From positions 1 to 64,000 of the forward strand of contig JACJKV010000008.1 of NCBI GenBank assembly GCA_016901755.1: a DNA stretch of 64,000 nucleotides, read 5' to 3'. This document shows positions 44,307 through 53,020 of the stretch, piece after piece. The DNA is from Thomasclavelia spiroformis. Its GTDB lineage: Bacteria > Bacillota_I > Bacilli_A > Erysipelotrichales > Coprobacillaceae. A program made the position numbers and the translations under genes. Below the pieces are notes generated by a model. The model saw only the letters and a program-made list of their open reading frames with translations. It ran no database searches and was not told where the DNA came from. Every line of letters begins with the position of its first letter. Position 1 is the stretch's first letter.

Positions 44307-45542
44307 CTAAAAAACAAAATCCCCGTTTTCAAAAATTCTGACATGTGATCCATCTTCAAGAATTCCATCGATCAGCAAATCAGGTGATCCCATCATAAAA
44401 TCAACATGAATAAATGAATCATTAACACCATGTGCCAGTAATTCTTCTTTATCCATATCAATACCATTGATCATACATTCGCTAAACCCTTTACCTAAAG
44501 CCATATGACATGAAGCATTTTCATCAAACAGCGTATTATAAAACAGAATATTCAGATCATTAACAGGTGAGTGATATGGTATCAATGCCACTTCTCCTAA
44601 GCGCTGACTGCCTTCATCGGTTTCAATAATTTCTCTTAAAATATCATACCCGCGCTTAGCACCATAATCTATGACCTTTCCATCTTTAAAACGCAGATAA
44701 AAATCATCAACGATATGTCCACCATAGCTCAATGGTTTGGTCGCAAAAACTATTCCTTCTACATCATCTTTATTTGGTGAAGTAAAAATTTCTTCGGTGG
44801 GAATGTTAGGAAAATTATAAACACCATTTTTCAAATAACTTCCTCCCCCAGCGAAAAGATAATCTGGGTTTAAGCCAATAGTAATTTCGGTTCCCAAACT
44901 GTTTTTATAGTACAGTTTTGTAATTTTCAGCTGATTTAAATACTGAACTCTTTTTTCAAAAGATTCTTTATGCTGCTTCCAGATCACATTAGGATCATGC
45001 TGTTCGTCTATCTTGCAGGCTTTAAAAATGGCATTCCATAAAGCCTGTATTGCTTCCTGATCGGACATATCAGGAAATACCTTATTAGCCCACTGTTTCG
45101 TTGCTCCCCCAGCGATACACCAGGAAACAGTCATATTATCAGATAACTCATAATATTTAGCAAAAGCCTGATGTGCAGCTTTTTGCCAGTTCGAAATCTT
45201 TTCTGCTTCAATTCCGGATAACAGTTCCGGATCAGAATCATCAATATAAAGAAAACAGGCATTTTCTCTAGCATAATCATTCTTAAAAGCAGCCAGCCAG
45301 GCAGGAACATGATTGAACTGTTCAGCTGAAAGATTTTCGTATTTCATTTTGGTAATGACATCGTCACTGTAAGAGACAACCACCTCTCCAGCTCCAATTT
45401 GATAAGCCTGTCTGGTCACTTCTCTGATCAATTCATAACTTTCGATTGACCCTGAAATAACCACGGTCTGTCCTTTTTGAACATTTAAACCTGAACATAC
45501 GATCAGGGATGCATATTTTTTTAATTTATCTTGAAAACTCAT
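44307..45542 (-). CDS. M29-family metallo-aminopeptidase
   Basis: The 411-residue protein belongs to the AmpS/PepS/AmpT family, cytoplasmic aminopeptidases with two metal ions. Metal-ligand and core regions are visible: NIPTEEIFTSPNKDDVEG (Glu/Asp), YGGHIVDDFYLRF, LGEVALIPYHSPV and the HVDFMMGSPDL ending. It overlaps the Sel1 gene stop (ATGA) and is preceded by GAGGTGG within that gene, so it is translationally coupled. Substrate preference cannot be told. Confidence 0.92.
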   Translation of the reverse strand: MSFQDKLKKYASLIVCSGLNVQKGQTVVISGSIESYELIREVTRQAYQIGAGEVVVSYSDDVITKMKYENLSAEQFNHVPAWLAAFKNDYARENACFLYIDDSDPELLSGIEAEKISNWQKAAHQAFAKYYELSDNMTVSWCIAGGATKQWANKVFPDMSDQEAIQALWNAIFKACKIDEQHDPNVIWKQHKESFEKRVQYLNQLKITKLYYKNSLGTEITIGLNPDYLFAGGGSYLKNGVYNFPNIPTEEIFTSPNKDDVEGIVFATKPLSYGGHIVDDFYLRFKDGKVIDYGAKRGYDILREIIETDEGSQRLGEVALIPYHSPVNDLNILFYNTLFDENASCHMALGKGFSECMINGIDMDKEELLAHGVNDSFIHVDFMMGSPDLLIDGILEDGSHVRIFENGDFVF

Positions 45543-47527
45543 TTTTCCACCTCTAATTTATTTAATTCGTTTTGTGCCTCTTTTGATCCATCATCAATGG
45601 CTTTTAAATAATATTTTTTTGCCAGATCCAGATCCTGCTTGACTCCATCACCATAATGATATATATAGCCAAGCATAAAACTCGCCTCTGGAAAATGATC
45701 CTGACTAGCCAGCTGGAAACAATACAAAGCGAGCTCCTTATTATCATGACCATCAATTCCATAAAAATGCCAGCGTCCTAAATGATAACAGCCTTCCGCA
45801 CTTTTGCGTTTGGCCGCATATAAAATATACTGATAAGCCTTTTCATAATCTTTGGTCACATAAATGCCTTTTTCCAGAAATAAAGCATATTTAACAATAG
45901 CCGGAATATAATCTCCCTCAACCGCCTGGTGCAGATAAGTCAGCATCTCCTGTGGCGAGATCAGCCTTCCTTCTTCTCCATATAACACCAGCTGATATAG
46001 CGAGCGTAAATCATTGTCAATAGTCACAGCCTGTTTAAAATAAGCTACAGCCTGTTCATCGCGATGCAATTCATAACGAAAATACATGCCCAAATAATAC
46101 GCTGACAGTGAATAAGACGTTGCCAGTTCATTAAGATATTTAAACCCTTTTTCTCTATCTGGCAAAACCCCGCGTCCTTCCATATAGCAGACTCCCAGAC
46201 AATATAAAGCATGACGATCATGAAGTTTGGCAGCTTTTTGATAATACATAAATGCTTTGGCAAAATCCTGTTCTACCCCTAAACCCATTTCATAAAAGTA
46301 AGCAACGGATAACATCGCCTGCGTATCATTATTATCACTGGCACGCTGATACCAGTAAAGGCTTTGCTGATAGTGATCTTCTATTTCTTTATGTATTTCA
46401 TAAAAATATCCTAAACAGTACTGCCCATGGGTATAATTCATCTCTGCAGCCTGAGTATAATAATGTAATGCTTTATCACTGTCCTGATTGGTTCCATTTC
46501 CAAATTCATAACAGGTTGCTAATGCCACAATAGCAATTTCCAGTTTCTTTCTGGCTGCTTTTTGATAATAATAAAAAGCTTTTTCCTTATCCTGTTCAAC
46601 ACGTAGACCCATATCATAAAAACGTCCTAATTTATATAAGGCTACTGTATTATCAGATTCAGCAGCTTTTTGATAATGTAGAAATGATTCATGATAATCC
46701 TGTTCGACACCTTCTCCAAATTCATAACACTCACCTAAAGAACAGTGCGCATCGACGTAACCATACTGCGCTGCCTTTTTAAAATATTCTAGAGCCTGCT
46801 CCATATTTTTTTCTGTTCCTAAACCATGCTGCAAACAATATCCAATAGAAAATAATGATCGCGGAAAATTTTCTTTTTCGCCTAGTCGATATAGTTCATA
46901 TGCCTTTTTATAATCCTGCTGGACTCCGATGCCAAATTCATAAAAATAAGCCAGATTGCAGGAAGCGACCACATTTCCTAAATCGCTGGCCATGGCATAA
47001 TATTGAGCAGCAATTTCATTGTCTGGGTCAAAACCATAGCCTTTTTCATGCATATATCCTAAAATACAGATACAGTCAGAATCATTGATATCTTCTCCCA
47101 GACTGAAACATTCAATAGCTCGTTCATAATTTTTCATATCATAATAATAAAGACCAACCTGATACAGTTCATCATCTTTAATATCTTCTAATCGTAACGA
47201 TTCATATTCACTGTCATCTAAAAGCATACAAAGATCCAGACCAATGATCTGATGAGCTTCATCTTCAATCAGATACTGTTCATAATCCAGATAGCGCTCA
47301 TCGCTCACTGCCATGAGCAGTTTGACCTGTTCTATATAATCTTCCAGTTCTTCAATTGAATGATCCTGACAAAAAAGTGAAACTACCCTGATATAGGCAT
47401 AGCTTTGATCATAGTCATCTTTTTTTACTCTGATGATCGTTTCATTTTCAAAACATTCTATGATTTCATCAAACTCATAATGATGAAAAAAAGGAACATA
47501 GGATAACAGTCTATCTTTTAATGACAT
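45539..47527 (-). CDS. Large Sel1/TPR-repeat protein
   Basis: After a 120-residue unique N terminus, the protein carries about 14 Sel1-like repeats of roughly 36 residues (pattern A-x-x-x-LG-x-x-Y-x-x-G-x-G-V-x-x-D-x-x-K-A-x-x-Y-Y-x-x-A). No signal peptide or membrane segment is seen, so it should be a cytoplasmic scaffold. The repeats form a superhelix that binds partner proteins. The partner is unknown; the coupled downstream aminopeptidase and upstream EIIB-like gene are neighbours only. Total 662 residues. Confidence 0.88.
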   Translation of the reverse strand: MSLKDRLLSYVPFFHHYEFDEIIECFENETIIRVKKDDYDQSYAYIRVVSLFCQDHSIEELEDYIEQVKLLMAVSDERYLDYEQYLIEDEAHQIIGLDLCMLLDDSEYESLRLEDIKDDELYQVGLYYYDMKNYERAIECFSLGEDINDSDCICILGYMHEKGYGFDPDNEIAAQYYAMASDLGNVVASCNLAYFYEFGIGVQQDYKKAYELYRLGEKENFPRSLFSIGYCLQHGLGTEKNMEQALEYFKKAAQYGYVDAHCSLGECYEFGEGVEQDYHESFLHYQKAAESDNTVALYKLGRFYDMGLRVEQDKEKAFYYYQKAARKKLEIAIVALATCYEFGNGTNQDSDKALHYYTQAAEMNYTHGQYCLGYFYEIHKEIEDHYQQSLYWYQRASDNNDTQAMLSVAYFYEMGLGVEQDFAKAFMYYQKAAKLHDRHALYCLGVCYMEGRGVLPDREKGFKYLNELATSYSLSAYYLGMYFRYELHRDEQAVAYFKQAVTIDNDLRSLYQLVLYGEEGRLISPQEMLTYLHQAVEGDYIPAIVKYALFLEKGIYVTKDYEKAYQYILYAAKRKSAEGCYHLGRWHFYGIDGHDNKELALYCFQLASQDHFPEASFMLGYIYHYGDGVKQDLDLAKKYYLKAIDDGSKEAQNELNKLEVEK

Positions 47528-47548
47528 TTCTTCACCCCCAAATGAAAA

Positions 47549-47569
47549 TAAGCAGATGACTTCTGCTTA
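47549..47569 (-). terminator. Terminator of the EIIB-like gene
   Basis: TAAGCAGA and TCTGCTTA arms are perfect with a five-base loop, followed by TTTTCATTT on the minus strand; the T run is weak, so read-through into the Sel1 gene is possible. Confidence 0.6.
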
Positions 47570-47914
47570 CTGATAATCATTGATGATCTTACTGATTTCT
47601 TCTGAGTATTTTCCCATGATCACCGTGATCTTGCCAGTGGACTGGATAATACCGCTGGCTTTAAGTTCTTTTAAAGTATCTAGATTGATCAAATCATCTT
47701 TTTCAACAAAAAAAGTAATTTTACTGCCACGGGCAATACTTTCTTTAATGTTATTTTTACCACCTAGAGCTTGAATCATCTTTTCAATATCTATTGGAAT
47801 ATTCTTTATTGTCGTTTCTTTTGGTTTCCTGTTTTTTAAATATTTTACTGTCAAAAACCAGACTGCAGCCAAAATAACAAGGGCTATCACGATATAAATA
47901 AAATAATCCATCAT
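47567..47914 (-). CDS. Membrane-tethered PTS EIIB-like domain lacking the phosphorylated cysteine
   Basis: The 115-residue protein has one N-terminal membrane span (about 4-24), a basic linker and an EIIB-type fold at 41-115. From Gly51 it aligns without gaps for some 50 residues to the glucose-family EIIB: GGKNNI matches GGKENI, and ITVIMG matches the later QAIFG. The phosphorylated Cys (CITRLR in PtsG) is replaced by Arg62 (RGSKIT), and the following basic TRLR motif is lost. It cannot carry phosphate and has no EIIC partner. A sensory or scaffold role is possible. Confidence 0.78.
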   Translation of the reverse strand: MMDYFIYIVIALVILAAVWFLTVKYLKNRKPKETTIKNIPIDIEKMIQALGGKNNIKESIARGSKITFFVEKDDLINLDTLKELKASGIIQSTGKITVIMGKYSEEISKIINDYQ

Positions 47915-47948
47915 TGCGATCCTCCATTATTTTTATAAGAAATTCAAT

Positions 47949-47976
47949 TTGTTTTCTAATATATTTATAGTATACT
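47949..47976 (+). promoter_or_regulatory. Promoter of the SEDS gene
   Basis: TTGTTT (47949-47954) and TATACT (47971-47976) are spaced by 16 bp, 43 bp before the ATG at 48020, which has AAGGAGG upstream. Confidence 0.55.
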
Positions 47977-48019
47977 ATATCTTGAAATTAAAAACTATAA
48001 AAAGATAAGGAGGTTTTTT

Positions 48020-49213
48020 ATGAAAAAATTAACCGATTCACAAATATATTGGCCTTTTGTTTTTGTAATTGTAGCCCTCTGTCTTATTAGCTGTGTCACC
48101 CTGAAATTAGCTGTTCCCTACTTTACGGTAGTCGGTGCAGCTGGAATCTGGAGCAAACAGCTGATCTTTTATATATTAGGAGTTATCATTATTTATATGA
48201 TCAGTAAATTTGGTAATGATCATATTTATGCTGGTATGTGGGTCCTCTATGGTATCCTCATAGTATTTCTGGTCGGGCTGGTCATAGAAAGATTTGCTTT
48301 ATATAAATTAGGGATAAGCATCGTTCCGCTGGCCAAAGATACTCATGGTGCAACTTCATGGTATAAATTTGGCTTCTTTGATTTTCAGCCTAGTGAATTC
48401 ATGAAAATTGTCATGATCATCTGTATGGCAAAAACCATTTCATTACATAATGAAATGTACCCCGTCCATGATTTTGAAAATGACCTGAGATTAATTGGCA
48501 AAGTTGCTGCAATATCCTTACCACCAATGATATTGACCTATCTGCAAAATGATGCTGGGGTCACACTTATTATGGCAGCTTCAGTAGTCTTTATACTTTT
48601 TGCCTCGGGAATACAAAAGGGATGGTATATATTTGGCGTAGGCTGTTTGGCTGCTGTCATACTGGTTTTATGTTATCTGTTTATTTTTCATCCAGAAATC
48701 TTTTCTAAGATCATTACTGGTCATAAGCTTGATCGTATTTATGGCTGGCTTGATCCTGAAGGAACATATAAAAACGAAGGATTCCAGCTGTTTAATGCAA
48801 TGATGGCCTATGGAACCGCTGGTTTATTTGGTCATGGCTTTAGTGATGTCGTCATTTCTTTACAGGAAGCCCAGACTGACTTTATCTTTTCGGTCATTAC
48901 TTTAGGTTTTGGTTTCATTGGAGCACTGATAACGCTATTACTGATTTTCGCTTTTGATTTCTGCGTTTTAAATGTCGGTCTTAAAGCGACCCACCAGAGT
49001 GACCGCTATTTTGTTGCCGGGGTCTTTGGCTGTCTGATCTTTCAGCAGTTCTGGAATATTGCTATGATCTTAGGAATCCTGCCGATTACCGGTATTACCT
49101 TGCCGTTGCTTTCTTATGGTGGATCATCATTATTATCTTATATGATAGCTGTTGGTATGTGTTTTGATATTCATCGCCAGACCGCTATCGCTCGTCATAA
49201 TGCTGTAGACTAG
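48020..49213 (+). CDS. rodA: SEDS-family peptidoglycan polymerase (RodA/FtsW)
   Basis: SEDS proteins polymerise lipid II glycan strands together with a class B PBP. The 397-residue protein has about ten spans and the family motifs W-x-x-x-G-F-F-D-F-Q-P-S-E-F-M-K, LQNDAGVTLIM with the catalytic-site Asp, GYGTAGLFGHG-like NAMMAYGTAGLFGHGFSDV, FIFSVI and PITGITLPLLSYGGSSLLSYM. Features fit RodA slightly better than FtsW, but the assignment between them is not certain. Its 3' end overlaps the convergent RluA-family gene by 29 bp. Confidence 0.88.
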   Translation: MKKLTDSQIYWPFVFVIVALCLISCVTLKLAVPYFTVVGAAGIWSKQLIFYILGVIIIYMISKFGNDHIYAGMWVLYGILIVFLVGLVIERFALYKLGISIVPLAKDTHGATSWYKFGFFDFQPSEFMKIVMIICMAKTISLHNEMYPVHDFENDLRLIGKVAAISLPPMILTYLQNDAGVTLIMAASVVFILFASGIQKGWYIFGVGCLAAVILVLCYLFIFHPEIFSKIITGHKLDRIYGWLDPEGTYKNEGFQLFNAMMAYGTAGLFGHGFSDVVISLQEAQTDFIFSVITLGFGFIGALITLLLIFAFDFCVLNVGLKATHQSDRYFVAGVFGCLIFQQFWNIAMILGILPITGITLPLLSYGGSSLLSYMIAVGMCFDIHRQTAIARHNAVD

Positions 49214-50027
49214 GCTCATTCGAGCCTTTTTTTAATGTGACCACCTGGAAAGTATAAGGGTGGAGAAAAGATATTTCCACACTGTCAAGATAAATATTCT
49301 GCTTAGTTTTTGAACCATAAAGCTCATCCCCCGATAAGGGATGACCAATGGCTGCCATATGAACTCTAATCTGATGAGTTCTTCCGGTAGCCAGGACACA
49401 TTCGATCAAAGACTGTTTTGAATATTGAGTCAATACTCGATAATAGGTTAATGATGGTTTACCCTGAGCATCAATGATACGACGCATACTGTCTGTTTTG
49501 GTTAAAATTGGCAGTTCAATTTTCCCATCGCCATCTATTAAACCATCAACCAGGCAATGATACACTCTTTTGACCTGTTTGATATCTTTAGAAAGCAAAG
49601 CATGTGAAAGACTGTCTTTCGCTACCAGCATATATCCTGAAGTTTCCTTATCAAGACGATTGACAAGATGAACGGTGTAATCTAAATGCTTAAGCTGGTA
49701 ATAGTAAATAATGGCATTAGCTAACGTATGATCAGGATAGCGTTTAGTGGGAATACAGGGAATCCCAGCTGGCTTATCAATGATCATATAATAATCATCT
49801 TCGTAGACGATACGAAGTGGTATATTCTGTGGTTTGATTGCTGTTTTTTCTTGAGGCAAAATGATTTCCAGGACATCATTTTGCTGTAAAAGATATCTGA
49901 CGGTCTGATGTTGACCATTAACAAGGAAATCCCCTTCCCGCTTGATTTTTTTGATCATCGCCTGAGAAAGGGGTGTCTGTACTAAAAATTCTTTAATTGT
50001 CTGTTTTTGATTGATTGTATATTTCAT
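49185..50027 (-). CDS. RluA-family pseudouridine synthase (YjbO-like)
   Basis: The 280-residue protein has an S4-like N terminus and the catalytic motif VHLVNRLDKETSGYM with the nucleophilic Asp, then RTHQIRVHMAAIGHPLSGDELYG. It overlaps nadK by 4 bp, the same order as yjbN-yjbO in B. subtilis. The last 29 bp overlap rodA on the other strand and contain the rodA terminator. Confidence 0.91.
   Translation of the reverse strand: MKYTINQKQTIKEFLVQTPLSQAMIKKIKREGDFLVNGQHQTVRYLLQQNDVLEIILPQEKTAIKPQNIPLRIVYEDDYYMIIDKPAGIPCIPTKRYPDHTLANAIIYYYQLKHLDYTVHLVNRLDKETSGYMLVAKDSLSHALLSKDIKQVKRVYHCLVDGLIDGDGKIELPILTKTDSMRRIIDAQGKPSLTYYRVLTQYSKQSLIECVLATGRTHQIRVHMAAIGHPLSGDELYGSKTKQNIYLDSVEISFLHPYTFQVVTLKKGSNEPSLQHYDER
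49212..49227 (+). terminator. rodA terminator inside the RluA-family coding sequence
   Basis: AGGCTC and GAGCCT arms with an ATTC loop begin within the rodA stop codon and are followed by seven T. The whole element lies in the 3' coding part of the convergent gene. Confidence 0.82.
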
Positions 50028-50803
50028 GAACTGATAAAAGCCCTTCTGACTCTTTTGATAAATGACATTTCTTTATATTCTAAAAATTTAGCAGATTTCT
50101 GACTGATACGAACTTCTATGCTTTCAACATTTTCCAGTTCCAAGTGTAAATGATCGATTCCAATCAGTAAATGGTCAAACTGATCTCCTTCCAGTCTAAT
50201 GATCTGACTTTCATCAAGAATCATGCTGGAACCTAATGAACGATAGGCATTATGATGGATGCCAGCCACTTCTGTTAACTGCATTAAAGGAATTCCCGGA
50301 TATATAATGGCTCCACCTAATGATTTATTATACCCCGTTGAACCAGAAGGCGTTGATACACATAAACCATTACCACGAAAGACCTCAAAGAGAACATCAT
50401 TAATGTAAACCGATATAACCTGAGTTCTTAAGCCCTGATCTAAACGCAATTCATTGAGTGCATATAGTATTTCTTCACTGTCTTTTTTATCAATTTTGAT
50501 TTCCAGTAAATGTCGGTTCATGATCTTGTACTGGTTGTTTTTAATATAATGAATAAAATCATCTAATTCATCAATCTGAAAATCAGTAAAAAAACCTAAT
50601 GTCCCGGTATGCAAGCCAACAAAAGCACAGTTTTTGTTGATATACTGATGAACGGCTTTTAATATCGTTCCATCACCACCAATTGAAATCACAATGTCGG
50701 GATTGATTTCATCATATTCAAACTGATGAATTAATTCTTTTTTTATTTTATCTGCAATCTCATCCGAGACATCATCACCACGTGTAACAAAAGCATATTT
50801 CAC
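50024..50803 (-). CDS. nadK: NAD kinase
   Basis: It phosphorylates NAD to NADP with ATP or polyphosphate. Motifs are SIGGDGTILKAVH with the catalytic Asp, LHTGTLGFF and the TPSGSTGYNKS loop. I choose GTG at 50803 as start because GGGGGTG lies six bases before it and the protein then begins with the family's KYAFVTRG; the upstream GTG at 50818 overlaps that ribosome site. The protein is 259 residues. It is coupled to the downstream pseudouridine synthase and divergent from the YjbK-like gene. Confidence 0.94.
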   Translation of the reverse strand: MKYAFVTRGDDVSDEIADKIKKELIHQFEYDEINPDIVISIGGDGTILKAVHQYINKNCAFVGLHTGTLGFFTDFQIDELDDFIHYIKNNQYKIMNRHLLEIKIDKKDSEEILYALNELRLDQGLRTQVISVYINDVLFEVFRGNGLCVSTPSGSTGYNKSLGGAIIYPGIPLMQLTEVAGIHHNAYRSLGSSMILDESQIIRLEGDQFDHLLIGIDHLHLELENVESIEVRISQKSAKFLEYKEMSFIKRVRRAFISS

Positions 50804-50868
50804 TTTGAACACCCCCACATATTTGTATTATAATATAATCAAAAATAAATAGCAAAGAGGTATATTAT

Positions 50869-51438
50869 ATGAACCACATCGAAATAGAATTTAAAATACT
50901 GATTACTCAACAGCTTTATCAAGAAATTGTCAAAGCCTATGAAAGCAAAAAATCCGGAGACTATATTCAGACCAATTACTACCTTTTCCATCCCCAGTTT
51001 GAAAAAAATAAGTATTCTTTACGGATAAGAGAAAAAAACGGTCAGTATGAACTTACTTTAAAAACCCCTACATCCAAAGGATTATATGAATACAATGAAA
51101 TCATTGATCAGCCTACCAAAGACCTGATTTTCCAACATCAGCCTGTTTCAAATCCTATCTTTGAGCGTTTAAAATCAGAAGGTATTGATTATCATGAATT
51201 GGAATGCGGTCATTATCTGACAACGCATCGTATCGATATTCCTTTCCAGTATGGTATTTTATCATTAGATGCCAATGAATATAATGGTATTAAGGATTAT
51301 GAACTGGAGTTTGAAGTTAATGATTATGAAAAAGGCTACCAGCAGTTTTTAGAAATCATCACGCCTTTTCACTTAACTTATACAGAAAACTGTACAAGCA
51401 AAAACAGAAGAATGAAAGCTTCATTAAAAAATAAATAG
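50869..51438 (+). CDS. CYTH-domain triphosphatase (YjbK-like)
   Basis: The 189-residue protein has the CYTH hallmark E-x-E-x-K at residues 4-8 (EIEFK), the basic strands KYSLRIREKNGQYELTLK, and acidic strands (DYELEFEV). Firmicute YjbK proteins hydrolyse inorganic triphosphate with Mn or Mg. In B. subtilis yjbK lies beside yjbM-yjbN-yjbO; here it is divergent from nadK and the synthase, and the small alarmone synthetase YjbM is absent. Specificity is inferred from the relatives. Confidence 0.86.
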   Translation: MNHIEIEFKILITQQLYQEIVKAYESKKSGDYIQTNYYLFHPQFEKNKYSLRIREKNGQYELTLKTPTSKGLYEYNEIIDQPTKDLIFQHQPVSNPIFERLKSEGIDYHELECGHYLTTHRIDIPFQYGILSLDANEYNGIKDYELEFEVNDYEKGYQQFLEIITPFHLTYTENCTSKNRRMKASLKNK

Positions 51439-51491
51439 CCAAGCCATATGATTATTATGATAGACAGTTGGCAATTGAAAAGCTTGATATT

Positions 51492-51531
51492 AAAAAGGAA
51501 CATGCCCGCCAAAGTGCGGATGTTCCTTTTT
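51492..51531. terminator. Bidirectional terminator between the CYTH gene and gltD
   Basis: AAAAAGGAACAT and ATGTTCCTTTTT arms enclose an inner CCGC/GCGG stem. A and T runs on the two sides let it serve both convergent genes. Confidence 0.88.
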
Positions 51532-51541
51532 ATTCATACAT

Positions 51542-53020
51542 TTACAGATTACTGTATCCCATCAGATCTATATCAACAGCTTTGGCTGCTTCTCTACCTT
51601 CACGAATCGCCCAAACTACCAGGGATTGCCCACGTCTCATATCTCCTGCCACGTAAATCTGTTTGTGGCTGGTTAGATAATCCTTAGCTTCAACCTGTCC
51701 TCTTTGATTTAACTGCAGATCAAAGGCTTGAGCAATATTTTCTTCACAGCCCACAAATCCCGCAGCAATTAAAACTAAATCGACATCGATCGTTTTTTCG
51801 CTGCCTTTAACAGGAACCATGGTCATCTTCCCCTCATGTTGTTTTGGCTGTAAAGAAATCAGTACTGCCTGTTTGATCTGTCCTTTTTCATCTTTGATGA
51901 ATTCCTTTACTGTTGTCTGATAAATTCGTGGATCATGTCCTAATATGGCGATAGCTTCGTTTTGTCCATAATCCGTTTTCTTAACTTTTGGCCATTCGGG
52001 CCAAGGATTCATCTCACTTCTGGTCTCTGGCAGCTCCGGCATCATTTCCAGCTGGATCACTGAATCACAGCCTAAACGAATAGCTGAACCCACACAGTCA
52101 TTTCCGGTATCACCACCACCAATGACCAGAACTTTTTTATTTTTAGTATCTGGATACTTTTGATCCTGAAGATTACTGTTCAACAGAGATCTGGTAATTG
52201 ATGTTAAATAATCTACAGCAAAATAAATACCTTTAGCATCTCGCCCAGGAACATTGATATCTCTTGGTTTTCTGGCTCCACAGGCTAATATAACACGATC
52301 ATACTCTTTGAGCAGCTTATTGGCCTGCTGCTTATTTTCTATGGCTTTATTGACCTGAAATTCAATACCTTCTGCTTTAAGAATATCCACTTTTCTGGAT
52401 ATGATATTTTTTTCTATTTTCATATTAGGAATACCATACATCAGTAAACCACCAATACGGTCATCACGTTCATAAACCGTGACGTGATATCCTCTTTTAT
52501 TGAGCTGATCAGCTGCTGCCAGGCCCGCTGGACCCGAACCAACAATAGCTATTTTCTTATTAATTCTCTGTTGTGGTGGTTTCGGTATCATCCAGCCAGA
52601 CTCATAAGCAGTTTCGATAATTCCGTATTCATTTTCCCTTACTGTAACCGCATCGCCGTTTAATGAACAGGTACACGCTTTTTCACATAACGCTGGACAT
52701 ACACGAGATGTAAATTCAGGAAAATTATTTGTTTTAAGCAGACGTGACAGAGCTGCTTTATAATTTTTATGATAAATCAGATCATTCCATTCTGGAATCA
52801 GATTATTTAAAGGACAGCCTGAAATCATGCCCTGGATCATTTTTCCATTTTGACAGAAAGGAACGCCACAATCCATACATCTGGCTCCCTGTTGAGACTG
52901 CTGATCTCGAGACAGATATTTATGAAATTCATTAAAGTGACAGATACGCTTTTCAGGTGCCTCTTCGCGACTCGAACAACGTGCTATTTCTAAAAATCCT
53001 GTTGCTTTACCCATGTTCAT
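51542..53020 (-). CDS. gltD: Glutamate synthase small subunit
   Basis: This subunit takes electrons from NAD(P)H and passes them to GltB. The 492-residue protein has an N-terminal cysteine-rich part for two 4Fe-4S clusters (CMDCGVPFC, then the CPALCEKACTC region), FAD-binding GSGPAGLAAADQL, and a second nucleotide site VIGGGDTGNDCVGSA. The start is uncertain between ATG 53020, four bases after AAAGGA, and ATG 53014, which gives the family N terminus MGKATGFLE. It overlaps gltB by 14 bp. Confidence 0.95.
   Translation of the reverse strand: MNMGKATGFLEIARCSSREEAPEKRICHFNEFHKYLSRDQQSQQGARCMDCGVPFCQNGKMIQGMISGCPLNNLIPEWNDLIYHKNYKAALSRLLKTNNFPEFTSRVCPALCEKACTCSLNGDAVTVRENEYGIIETAYESGWMIPKPPQQRINKKIAIVGSGPAGLAAADQLNKRGYHVTVYERDDRIGGLLMYGIPNMKIEKNIISRKVDILKAEGIEFQVNKAIENKQQANKLLKEYDRVILACGARKPRDINVPGRDAKGIYFAVDYLTSITRSLLNSNLQDQKYPDTKNKKVLVIGGGDTGNDCVGSAIRLGCDSVIQLEMMPELPETRSEMNPWPEWPKVKKTDYGQNEAIAILGHDPRIYQTTVKEFIKDEKGQIKQAVLISLQPKQHEGKMTMVPVKGSEKTIDVDLVLIAAGFVGCEENIAQAFDLQLNQRGQVEAKDYLTSHKQIYVAGDMRRGQSLVVWAIREGREAAKAVDIDLMGYSNL

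Noticed and set aside
47567-47914. Functional PTS component
   Set aside because: The phosphorylated cysteine is Arg and no EIIC or EIIA is adjacent.
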